A stretch of 64,000 bases of DNA, taken from the NCBI GenBank assembly GCA_007922225.1, contig ML679973.1, positions 4,218,413 through 4,282,412 of the forward strand. The letters run 5' to 3'. Both the position numbers and the translations under genes were made by a program. Shown one piece after another: positions 36,420 to 48,300 of this stretch (positions are counted from its first letter, which is position 1; each line of letters opens with the position of its first letter). The notes beneath the pieces were generated by a model. It did no database searches and had not been told where the DNA came from. It saw nothing but the letters and a program-made list of their open reading frames with translations. The DNA comes from Emydura subglobosa (Eukaryota; Chordata; Testudines; Chelidae).

Positions 36420-37930
36420 TGTTGGAAAGGCAGCAGCTTTAGCCTGTCCATAAAGTTTTTGATTTGATGGCTCCTGTTAAAGAGAGTGTTGATTCACTAG
36501 GGTTCAGTGATTGGGAGGGGAGAAGATGATGTTCAGAGACTTTCACATGATCTCTAGAAGTAGAGAAATGGGAAAGGCTAAGAGCTTTAGTGTTTGTGTA
36601 TATGGGGGAGAGTGGAGTTAGGACTTGTGCTAGTGATACACATGGCATCCATTCCCATCAGGCTTAAAATTCCATGTCCAGAACTTAACACTTTTCATTT
36701 CTGATAACCACGGCTAACTAATGAAGTACATATCAGTTTCTGATGTTGGGAAAAAATTCCATAGGTCTTTTGGTCAATCCACTTGGAATAAGAAGGAAGA
36801 GAAGAACCAGGACTGGATTTCTGTGCCCATTTGGGATGGATTCTGGGTCTAGCCCTGGGAAAGGGGAAAGACTTAACCTGCATTTCTGTGTCCCTTTGGA
36901 AGGGAATAATGGGAACATCTCCTTGGAAGGAGAAGAAGCTGAACTGGATTTTTGTGGACTCTGCATGTCTCCACTGAGATGGAGATGGAGTGAAGGACCA
37001 GGCAGGTATGATCCCTCACAAAAGGATCTGGCAGATCAGGATAAGGACGCATGGAAGATGCAATATTTTGGTTAAAAACAATATGGAGTTGGTAGGTAAC
37101 TTGCAAATTCAGTCGTGACGGTATTTCTACTGCAAGCTCACCCAGTGGTTTCATCAATGGGGGCTCACATGGTGTGATAATAGTATTAGTCATCAAGGGC
37201 CCCTTTACACTCCCCCTTTTGTCTGGTGCCAAGGGGCCGCATGGCAGGCATGAGGTCCCCTGCGGCCCAGGAACAGAGGCAGCTCCGTGCTGCTCACGTG
37301 GGGCCCAAGTGCAGGAGGCCAGGGATGGGCTAGGGAATGCTCCCGCAAAGCTCTATAAGGGTCACTGAAGCAGGGATGCAAGTGGCTAGTGCCAGGGGCG
37401 AGGCCAGCCCCTGCGGCACAAACTGCCTCCTCTCTGTTACGCTAACCCAGGAGAATCAGATTCTAGCAGCCTCTCTCACAACACTGCTGCCTCAAAGAGG
37501 TGTCTCTCTAGCTACTCACCGCGTCTGCTTCTCTCTGACCTAGTTGCACTGCAGCTAGGAAGCTTCTCCAGGGGAGAGCTGTTGGCTTTCCCTTAGCAAA
37601 GGCGTGGAGGTTTCCGTTAAGTGCCATAAAACGACACTGCAAGGTAGTCACGACTCCCTGAGCTATAGGGTGGACCCTGAGACCACTGTTAATGCATATT
37701 GCTACCCCAAGGTATCTGCGCAGAAGGCAACTGCTATCACAAGAACTGATACATGAAGCCCAGAGTGCATGTCTGACAGGAGAGGAGCTGTCCACTCTGC
37801 CTCCTGCCACCGCAGCCAGATAGAAAATATATCTGACCCTCAAAGGACTGGGGGCTCTGCTGAGCCCCATCATGAAGCCATCAGAGAGGTGGGTGCACTC
37901 TCCCTTGTGAACATCCCACCAGGCTGTGCC
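36420..37930. other. Intergenic, downstream of POPDC2
   Basis: No supported gene. The plus-strand frame 36743-37075 is repetitive in composition, with recurring GGAAGGG/GGGAA words and CTGGATTTCTGTG/CTGGATTTTTGTG, and matches no family I know. Confidence 0.4.
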
Positions 37931-37934
37931 TCCC

Positions 37935-38475
37935 CCATATGATTCTTACATAAAATCGTCACTGATAAAGTTTGCAGATGACACAGAAATTGGGGGAGTG
38001 GTAAATAATGAAGAGGACAGGTCACTGATACAGAGTGATCTGGATCGCTTGGTAAAATGGGTGCAAGCAAACAATATGTGTTTTAATATGGCTAAATGTA
38101 AATGTATTCATTTAGGAACAAAGAATGTAAGCCATCCTTACAGGACGGGAGACTCTATCCTGGGACACAGGAACTCTGAAAAAGATTTGGGGGTCATGGT
38201 GGATAATCAGCTGAATTATGAGCTCCCACTCAACAATGTGGCCAAAAGAGCTAATGCGATCCTGGGAGGCATAAACTGGGGAATCTCGAGTAGGAGTAGA
38301 GAGGTTATTTTACCTCTATATTTGGCACTCGTGTGACACTGCTGGAATACTGTGTCCTGTTCCGATGTCCACAATTCAAGAAGGATGTTGATCAATTGGA
38401 GAGGGTTCAGAGCAGAGCCAAGAGACTGATTAAAAGATTAGAAAACATGCCTTATAGTGATAGATTCCTATAAGT
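37935..38475 (+). mobile_element. CR1 LINE reverse-transcriptase fragment, sense
   Basis: Encodes SSLIKFADDTEIGGVVNNEE with the catalytic FADD box, then DLDRLVKWVQANNMCFNMAK and LGVMVDNQLNYE. The frame breaks near 38336, so the copy is defective. Confidence 0.92.
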
Positions 38476-39394
38476 GGATGGGCAAGTGCTGTCCCAGAGC
38501 GGGCAAGGGATGCTGGCAGGACCCCTGTCTTGTACGGTTCTTTCTTCACTCCCTTTCCTCCACAACCCAATTACCCATCTGCAGGGCTCTGAATCTTGTC
38601 ATGGTGGGGAAGCCTCCTGGCTTCAGGTGAAGGTCTCTCCTTTGTTCTGGTCCTGGCTTGTTTTAGCTGGCCAGCTGTTCTCTTGACTTCTGTGTTCTGT
38701 TTCTTTCATGCCAAGAAGGGGCTTCTCCAACCACAGTCTGTCTGTCTTTGTGGTGGGGTGGCCTGTTCAGGAATTAGAACCCTGATGTTCTGAGGTTTTT
38801 TTTAAAAATATGTTTGTTTGCAAAAGGGACTGTCCCTGAAAGATACTGATGAGCTATGGCTGAGAGAATACTGCCAGGAAAGGCCTGTGTGTGTCCAGGT
38901 GCAGGGCCCTCTCCCAAGGCTAAATGAAAAGCTCTTGCAGAAGAAGTTATCACTTGATCGCCAGCTGCCAGGGCTATCAACCATCTAAATGAGGACGGGT
39001 TATTGAATTAGGTCCTATCCTAATTTTTCAGAGTGTTTTTGATGTGCTTTTTTTTTCCTGACTAATAAGTGATCTGTTTTGATATGTGACATTCCTGGCT
39101 CTGATAAATCTGAATATCCAAGAGCAGGACACATCAATTTTGCCAAAAGGACACATCACAAAATTACAATCAGATAGCCAGAAAAGCTGCTGGATGGAGT
39201 CTTGTCATGATAAGAGAAAACGTATCGATGCTGATTACACTGCAGAACCACTCATATGAAATCAAGAGAGCCTCAGATTTTGTAGGCACCAATGTCCTGG
39301 ACTAGTACTTTTCATATGCGCACGTGTGTTGGTAGGGGAATGACCCCTTCCCTTACAAAACGTGAGTCATACAGCTGCACGCTCAGTAATAACA

Positions 39395-39635
39395 ATAATA
39401 CTTTGCATTTCTGAAATGTTTAATGTGAAGATCTCAAAGCATTTTAGAAACATTAAGGAATTAACCAACCCTCACAATCTTCCTGAGAGATGAGCATTAT
39501 TACCCCCATTTTACAGAGGGGGAAGCCAAGATTAAGTGATTAGTCCAAGGTCACGCAGTAGCACATTTGTAGAGCTGGGGATGGAGCCCACAAATCCTAC
39601 CTGTCAATCAGCTGCTCTAACCACTTGACCAGAGT
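39395..39635 (-). mobile_element. MIR/CORE-SINE, antisense
   Basis: TACCCCCATTTTACAGAGGG and CCAAGGTCACGCAGTAGCAC, ending CTGCTCTAACCACTTGACC, as in antisense MIR. Confidence 0.7.
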
Positions 39636-40559
39636 CTTTCCTTTATGTGGTGCACTTCTTTTCCTGGAACTGTTCGTCATTCCACCCCAAGGTGGGCAGA
39701 TGAAAAATCCAACTGGTTCTGTTCTTTTTGGTGGAAGTATCGTCCGTAAGCAGAGGGAGGAAATAAATTCTGGAGCCCATCACTATGCCCGTGCACTCTG
39801 CATGCTGCAGGGGAATCTCCTATGCACAGGTTACCGTCAGATTATGTGCAAAGGGTTTGTTCCTTGTCAGGGACAGTTTAGATAGGCAAAACATATTCTC
39901 ACTGTGAGAGAAGCACACAGGAGTTAGGCAAATCTTTAAGAAAATCTGAGGGTGAGAACCTGCTGGTGTCAAAGGACCAGCTCAAGAAGGGAGTGAACAA
40001 ACCCCAGGCTGCTCTCCACCTCTCAGTAGTTCCTGCACTAGCTAGGGGAGTCTCAGATTTTGTGTTTCCCTCCGATGATGTGTTGAGGATTATGTGCTTT
40101 CACATGGTGCCAGGTCAGGACACAAAGAATTGGCATCACACTCTGATGCCTCAAAAGGGTCAGATTTGGCTGTGACAGAACACCCAAACAGTCAGAGGTG
40201 ATGGGCCAGATTGCGCCATTTAGGCACAACTCTGAGTAGGGGGCGCGGTAGAAGAGGCAGCACGCTTCTGCGAACTCCAGTGTGCAAGGGGATCACACCT
40301 GCTGTGCCAACCTTTAGGAAGGTGCAGCATGTGCTCCACTGTGTGTCCAACTGATCCTTGGAAGCTGGTGTGGGGGACGTAAGGTCCTGACTCTGCCATC
40401 CCCTTAGCACCTTCGGGGGCCTTTTGCCCTCCAGGGGACACTAGAAAGAAAGAGTCCCAAAAGAACTCAGGAGCAACAGTAGTACTTGCTCCCTATTTGG
40501 GGGTCTGAGGGTGGGGAGGTTCCTTGTGTCCTCCCCTGCTTGGGCACCTGTAGAAAGGC

Positions 40560-40965
40560 CCAGCTCTGTCTAGCTCTATTTTGTCTTCAGGTGGGCTCTC
40601 CAGGCCTAAAATGAGGGGCATGAGGTGCAGTTGAGGGCTCTGGTTATGGTATATTGAGGACTGTGTTGGAATTGCAAGCTGTCCCTTTAAGAGTGGGGGT
40701 TTCTTGGTCCTGCAGGCAGGCTCGGGCACTCTCTAGCAAAGTGTGCAATCAGTCAGACTGGACAGAGCGCGCTTAGAAAAAGCTGGGGTGAGTTGTGCCT
40801 CTCTCCCTCAGGTAGGCAGCCTGCTTTGTGTCTCTCTGTTTTTGGGTTCTTGTGTGTTATTGTTCTGTATTCTAAGCAATAAAGTAGTGTTACGTTGCAA
40901 CCTTCCACTGAGACTATTTATGTTTTTATCTAACTTCTCTGTGTGTATGCTGGGAACATAACACT
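40560..40965 (+). mobile_element. LTR-like element
   Basis: Contains TGTCCCTTTAAGAGTGGGGG, then AGCAATAAAGTAGTGTTACG (a polyadenylation signal in an R-like context) and ends near GGGAACATAACA. Solo-LTR-like; the left limit is a guess. Confidence 0.5.
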
Positions 40966-40999
40966 GGTCATCGGGAATGTCGCATTAGGCTGAGAACCA

Positions 41000-42166
41000 C
41001 ATCCCCTTCAGGTTAGATGGGTTTGCTTTTGGTTTCTCCTACTTTGGAGATGCTAACTAGAGCTGGATGGTAACTAGAGCTCAGTGAATAAAGGATGTTT
41101 TTGGTTCGGAGGCTGAACTTAAAATCCAGGGAAAATAATCCAATCCAATTTGAAATGAAACACATTTTTTTCAATTTTTCAGTCAAATCGAAAAAAACTC
41201 AGAAAACTGTTGTTTCGAACCAAAACTATCTGATGACCCAACTTTGGCAAATAATTTCAGAAACCCTCCAACCCCATGCATTGTTTGGTGAAAAAACAAA
41301 TTTGTCAAAAAAAATTGCCCAGTTCTAATGATTACTGGTTTACAGTCTCTGGCACAGACAATGCCACCTGGCAGCAAAATGGCTGCCCTGGGCCTGAGTG
41401 TCAGACGCGCCCCCTGATTCCAGAACAATCAGAGGATGCTTCTGACCCAGTGACTTCTCAAGCCAAAAGGCCCCCTGCTGACAGATGCTCAGTGGGTGCT
41501 TGGTTCATCTCCAAATGAGGCCCAAAGTGAGCGGGGTAGAGTGGAGAGGGCGGATGAGGACACAAAAGCATGAACCCTAAGGAAATGGCTAGTGCAGGTT
41601 TCCTTTGGTAAAGCGCTTCACTATGGCACTAAGCCCCCTGGTGGGGATCTGACTGGAGCAGCAGCCTTTTCCCTCACAGAAGCAGGGCCTAGCACAGTTA
41701 GATCTCCGGCTGTAAATGAAGCTGGGAACCTAGCCCCCTCCCGGTGATTCTCTCTCTTACACACAAGGGTATAGAATAATTTCCCCAGGCACAGAGTTTT
41801 TCAAGGGTGTTTCCATCCCCAAGAAGCAGTGGGGCCCGTCAGGTAAGATCAGAGGGTGTATCACGCAGACTGGAATTCGTTTCCTGAAATCGTCCCTCTG
41901 GGGGTGCGTGTGTGCGCGCATGCAAAGAAAGAGTTGGGGGCTGAACGCAGGCACCTTTGTGGCACCTCAACTCTTACCCCTTTTCTCCTTCATTTCTGCT
42001 GTATGTGGTACCCAGCAACGGCCAGAGAAGAGAAAGGGGAGAAGCTCGAACTAACATGCTTAGCTGCTGTGTGGTTCCAAGAGGAGTTGTGCTCTCACAA
42101 AGGGCGAAGAGTTGAAGCGCTGAGCCAGCCAATAAGGCTGTCTGGCTGGAGGGGATGTCTGCTGCT
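41000..42166. other. Intergenic, downstream of PLA1A exon 10
   Basis: Searched on the minus strand for a terminal PLA1A exon; no convincing match. No confident repeat. Confidence 0.4.
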
Positions 42167-42334
42167 TACCGATTACTGACAGGCAGAGGGGTTGTACAGA
42201 AGTTGCCAGTGATGAGGGTCTCCTCTTTCTTCAAGATATACCTCTTGGGGACATACGTCAGCATCACCTCCTTTATCTGGCACAGTGGGAATGGGTGAGC
42301 CAGTATCCCTTTGCCCAGCTGCTGCTGCTTAGGT
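42167..42334 (-). CDS. PLA1A: PLA1A exon 10 (last exon found)
   Basis: Codes [20 protein letters not shown] and, further on, [17 protein letters not shown], matching human TTIIGKFCTALLPVNDR. Human continues for about 26 residues. The exon ends AATCG|gtaagc, an excellent donor; if unspliced the frame stops at once with TAA. Coordinates include that stop. I could not find a terminal exon between 36.2 and 42.1 kb. Confidence 0.92.
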
Positions 42335-45300
42335 CTACAAGGCAAAGGGAGGAATGTGAATGAGAACAAGGGGCTAACCCACAGTATCATGTGAGCAAGG
42401 GGGAGGAGGACCCAGGTGTCTGCTGAAACACTGGAGATGGCAGGGTTGTTATCTGATAGAATGTGGTGAGGTCTAAGGATCCTTCTATGGCAATCTGATA
42501 CTTCATGAAAGGTGGGAGGCTATGCCCTGAAACAACAGGTGCTGGCCACCGCCAGAGAGAGGGTAATGGACTGCATGGACTAATGATCTGACCCACTGTG
42601 ACAAATCTTGTCTTATAAAGAATATTGAGGCCTGTTAATCCCTGCTAAAATCCATTGATTTTAGTGGAGTTCCATGGGAAGGTGTGCCCATTGCAGTTCT
42701 CATAAAATAACGTAAGAGAAATGAATGATAGAAAAATGTGAAACAAACCAAGGGAAGTCCTTTTTTTCTGCAGCATGTTCTCAGTATGTGGGCTATACCC
42801 CCACAAAAGGGAAGAGAGTCACTGGATTTCAAAGAGGGTTGGTTAATTTTATCGCCAGAGATCCTGTGGGTGTGGATCTCTGGTTGATTTTAATGGGAGT
42901 GCTGTGTGCAGAGGCCCTGCGGGACCGAGCACATTAATGGCCAAACATTTCAAAGCTGGGTGCTGACAGTGAGGGTCCTAACTCCATACTTAGGCTTGAA
43001 AAAAAAACAAACAGAAAAAAACCCAACAGGTTTTCAGAAATGTTGAGCACCCACAAATCCTACTGTAGTCACCTGTGCTCAGCACACTTGAATGTCAGGT
43101 CGCCTGTTTAAATATTGATTTGGAAGCAAGCAGGCAACCAGGTTTGAAACTCTTGGCCTGATTATGTAGGGAGCTTACGTCTTAACTGCATGGGCACCTT
43201 CTTCAGTATAACGTAAGGTGTGAATTTAAGCTGATATAGTTATATTATCATAGAATATTAGAGTTGGAAGGGATCTCAGAGGTCATCTAGTCCAACCCCC
43301 TGCTCAAAGCAGGACTAACCTCAGCTATATCATCCCAGCCAGGGCTTTGTCAAGCCTCCGCTTAAAAACCTCCAAAGATGGAGATTCCACCACCTCCCTA
43401 GGTAACCCATTCTAGTGCTTCACCAGCCCACCCCAGGTAGACACTCTTACTATACAATATGAGATGGTCTTTTTTCAGGTTAGATTATGTTGCCTGGAGA
43501 AGAGGTTTAAGCAAAACCAAAAAAGCCACTCTTATTCTGGAATAAAAGTGCTTGTGTGTGTTATACCAGTATAACCACCCCAGAATAATTGGTAAAACTT
43601 TCCCATGCAGACAAGGCCTTACATTGTTGGTCTGTAACCCAACCATCTGTGCTCTCCTCCTTGAGCTCACAGGCCACCTGGTGGACATACTTAAATTACC
43701 AGAATAGTTGTTTGCCTCTACTAGCCATGACTGAGTCACAAAGGTTTCGAGTACAGCTGGGCCCAGATCTAAACACCCACATGTTGTAGGGAAATGTAGA
43801 TCTGACCTTAATCTTCCATGGGCTGAACTTGTCTCTGACTCAGAGGTTTGGTTTGTGTCTATTCAAGTTCCAAAACATTTGGCTGCTTGTCTGAATTGAT
43901 CTCAACTTCTTTGGTCTGCAATGTTAGGTTGGAAATCAATGGAGATGTACAGTGCTTCTTGTTACTGGTCGGGCTGGAAATCCCATGGAAACAGCCCTTC
44001 CCTGACTATCTCAGGCACAGAGGCAGCACAGTTCAAAGGTCTGGACCAGACTTTGCGCGGAGTGGCGTTGCTGCTCAGCTCACGAGGAAGGGCCCATGCC
44101 ATCTAGAAGCTAGCTCTGGTGCTGCTCTGAGCTGGGCCACCCGCACACATCCTGATTGCTCTGCTCTCTTCCTCCTTGCCCCACCTTGCTTGTTGTTCGT
44201 GGGGCTGAGGGAAGAGACAAAGGAGCTGTAGGAGCTCGCAAGACTGGCTCTTGGGCCTGGGGGGCACTCTCCTTTGGTGGGGAAATCCTAGAGGCGTTAG
44301 GACAGGGGGCAGGAAGGGGTCAGAGAATCTGGCCCTCTAATTCTGATGCAATTTGGGGGAAGATGGCAGGTTCCAGATGGTCCTCATTGTCCCAGACCTT
44401 TCTCTGTCCCCAGCCTCAATGGATTCACCTCTCCCAGGTTCATTGCTGAGTAACTGTTGTTACAGTGTTAACCCCTGTGCTGCTACCTAGAAATGCTTCT
44501 GTCTCCTCAGCCATTTTCAGCTCATCTCGCAGGGTTATCAGGACAACTGCCTGATGAGTCAGGTACGTATGGCCAGATCCTGGAGGGGAGGTGGGTATTT
44601 GCTGGATGTCTCCGTCTTTGCCAGCGACTGGGCAATTAGGTGATTAACTACTCGGTAACATTACCAGGTCACCTTGCGGTGATTGCACTTGGTCACTTGT
44701 GCTACCGCTAGGCATGTACTTGGCTTAGAAAGACATCCTTGCACCTGCACCAAGGAAGAAGAGGGAGCAAAGACAGGTCAGAGGTGCACATTGTCACTCA
44801 CATGGCAATCTTCACAGTGGCTGTAGCGTTGCTGCTGCGGAAGGTGATCTGAACGTTGGTGACCAAGCTTCTATTCTGCTGCAAGTGAAACTCCACCAGG
44901 CTGTGGTACACTGGGCAACAGACAGCACAGGCCAGAGTGAGGGCACGAGTCCCTGGCTGGAGTTAACCCAATGGGAGGCCTGTCAGTCTGCACCCACTGC
45001 CCGCTCTCACCTCCCCAGCACCACAGGGAGAAGATTAAGCAGAGCTTTGACATAAAAAGGGAACAATCTGCATGGTGTGTTGGACATGTGTTTGTTTACT
45101 GATAGGACTTCATTCCACACCACTGTGTTCTAAGAGTGATAGTCAGACAGACACAGGCAGAACCAGGGAGGGGGGGCAGAGAGAAAACGAAGGTGTCGGG
45201 GAGAGCCGTTGGGCCTGTGTCTCCTCTCATATTGGTGTGAATCAGGAGTCACTCCACTGAGACCAGGGTAACATTGGTGGAAGTGAGAGATGAATCAGGC

Positions 45301-48300
45301 CCATTCTCTTCTATAGTCTACACGAGCGTGGCATGAAATGAGTCTGAGGGCCAGATCTCAGACACCTTCTAGGGCAGGTTCAGCTCACAGGTACACCTGT
45401 GGAAAATGGAGCATCTCCCTAGGAGCTGATGGGTGTGTGAGTGGATGCAGAAGCTGGGCCATAAATCAGAAGAGGACAGTGGCTTGGGTTACTCCAGCAT
45501 TTGCAATAGCAATATTTTTCTGCTGCTGAGGAAAGCAGCCCCTCCCCAATGCAAAGTTGCTGAAGGAGGCCTGGGGGATAGCGAGTCTCACTGAGGAGCA
45601 TCCGTGCGGGGCATGGCGATGTCTGTGGTCTCTGGCTGAGGAATATGGGCACATGACAAGATAGCATTTCTGCAGCAGGCACTGAGGGATTCACAGAAGC
45701 TACCAGGAAGCTACTAGACACCCTCTCAAAGCGGCGGCAGTTTGAATTGGGCGCAGGGGAAGGAATGACACGTTCCAGGCAACGACCGTGACTCTTTTCA
45801 GGAGCACTGCTCTAAATGGAAAGTCTCCACAATTCATTCGCGCCACCCGCCTGGCTTCCGTCCCTCTTTGCTACTTACTGCAGTACGGGGCTGAGGAGTC
45901 GGTCACCAGGTAAACCTTCACTTCCCTGGGGAGCTTTTCCACGCTGACTCCCCCGTGGTGCAACAGCCCTACGAGAAGAAATGCAGCCAAGGCAGAGGAA
46001 CAAAGGCCCTGAGGGACAGGTGGCCGGAACACCTGATTCACCTCTCACCTATCCCAGTATTTGGCTGTGGCTCAGAATTGTCTTTACTTACACCTGGCAT
46101 CAGTGAGATCGGAAACAGGGCTCACGGCGTCTGTGTCCCGGCTACTCTCCAACTGAGAGTTCCACCACACCCACTCTCACACCACTGCGATGACCAGGGC
46201 AGGAGAGTCCCCGGGACACCCAGGCATGCTCCGGGATTTGTTTCAGCTCCTCGATGACACCACTGTAACCTCTGGGCCCGGTTCCCCATTGCTTGTGCCA
46301 TCTTTTGCACCGGTAGGAAGTGAGTGTGAAAAGGCTCCCCCGTCCGGGTGCTACAGTTTCGCCCTCACTTTGTAGAGTGTGTAGCAAGTGAAAACAGGTT
46401 GGCTGTGCCGGGGGAGGGCTAGTGACTCCCGTTGTGCGGGCGTCACAAAAACTGCCCTAAATTCCCCCAGCACCAAAGAAGGTTCCAGGCTTTTCAGGTG
46501 CAAAATGCTTCCAGCCAGTGGCTTTCCACCCGCACACCTCCTCTCACCCCCAGCACAGCTCAGCCTCAGGGAAGCATCAGGGAGCCCTCTGTGAGCAGGA
46601 TCACTTCGCCCAGCGCTGGAACACAGCCAGCCCTAGGGGCGGACAGAGCCACTGTTGAGCAGCACGGTGCCGCAGTAGCAATGGACGAGTCTCAAAAGGG
46701 TCAAAGTTCAGGTTCAGCTCAGTGGAGGCTGCTCTGGCTGCTTCTCTGAACTAGCCAAACTTTTTGACCTGAGCGCACGTTTATTAGGCACATAAGGCGA
46801 TACCAGCAGCTCCTATTGAAACCGCAGGAGGAAATCTAATGGCTTATCCATACAGACGTTTGGTCTGCAGCAAGTTGGCGTGTAAATCTACCCTGCACTA
46901 GCCCACTGTGCACTAAGTGTCCGTGTGGAGCCTGTGGTTCCTTCGTGTGCTTTGCTTTACTCCCCTTTAAAAACCGGGTAGATCAAAGTGCACTAAAGAG
47001 CTGGTGATCCACATCAGCAGGATCCTCATGGACGCTTAGTACGCAGCAGGCTACATTTACACCCCAGCTTGCCAGGAACCAAATGCTTGTATAGACCAGC
47101 CCTGAGCAGGAATTGAATTACTCACATAGGAGTTAGGCCTGGAGACCAGGTTTAACACCAGAGATGGTCCCACACCACAGAATCTGTATCCCGATCTGAA
47201 CTCAGATTTCTAACCTGCCCTGTGTTCAGAGCAATTTGGATTTAGGGTTTTGATTCAGCCCATTAAGAGAGAGGGGTTGGCTACAAATCTGACCTTCTCC
47301 AAACCTCGGCAGGGAGCTACATCTGGAGTCTTTGTTCAGATTCGATTCCTGCCCTTATGGAACGTGCCATAGAGTGTTTAATGGCCATAGGTGTTCAAAC
47401 CCTTGGTTTCACATCTCACTGCAGAGATGCACTTATAATGGTTTCCTTGGAAGGTCTGAAACCCAGTAGCTCCTGACCAGCTCAAAAAAATCTAATCCAA
47501 ATGTCTTAACCCGCATCAGAGAGCTTCAGGTTTCTACTCTCATCTGCCTGTGGAGTTCCCAGGCTGGTATCATACCTATTCTAGGACAGGAACGCAGGAA
47601 AGGATTGAAACAGTCCAGGCAGTGTCCAGCAAGGAAATCTTCATGATTTGAGCATGGAAATGCCATCATAGGACATGAATTCTTCAGGGCACTGACATAG
47701 AGATGTACTGCCCTCATATGATCACAGATCAGATCGTTATAGCCTGCAAGATAAAGCAAGACCACTAGTAAGGTGACCATGAAGGGAATTGTGCAAACGG
47801 AGAGAAAAACTCTGATAGGTTCGGTTTGGGATACAGGGGGTTAAGCGAGACAGTGATGATTCTGGGGGTTTGCTTAACCAATAAACCCTTTATTTTATAA
47901 TAAACAATTCTATCCTTATAATAAACAGTTTCACAGCAAGCAATTGCACAGCAAACAGTGATAGCAAAGGGCAGGAGAACTCCATGCACAAAAGGACAAA
48001 ATGTGCCACCCAAGACTTTAGCATTTTGTGATCTCTCCTGGATCAACACGTGGCTGCCAGCATGTGACACTAGGGTGCCCAGTTTTGGAGTTCCCCAAAG
48101 AAGTTACAAGACAAACACAACAGAAAACAGTTAATCCATACTCACAAACATTATATACAGGTATACTATGCTGGTCAAATTCAGTTGCCATTTGCTTTAG
48201 ATACTGCAGACGGGAGAGAACCACTGTGAGTGATCAGTTCACAGTGAAGTGGGCTAGTGAAGATACATCAGCCCACCAAGCCAACACAACCAAGAGATAC

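Noticed and set aside
40493..40729. Minus-strand frame after an AG acceptor-like site considered as the PLA1A last exon
   Set aside because: No similarity to the PLA1A C-terminus, and the sequence belongs to an LTR-like repeat.
41757..41954. Minus-strand frame considered as the PLA1A terminal exon
   Set aside because: No match to the expected Cys-containing C-terminus and no acceptor in the right phase.
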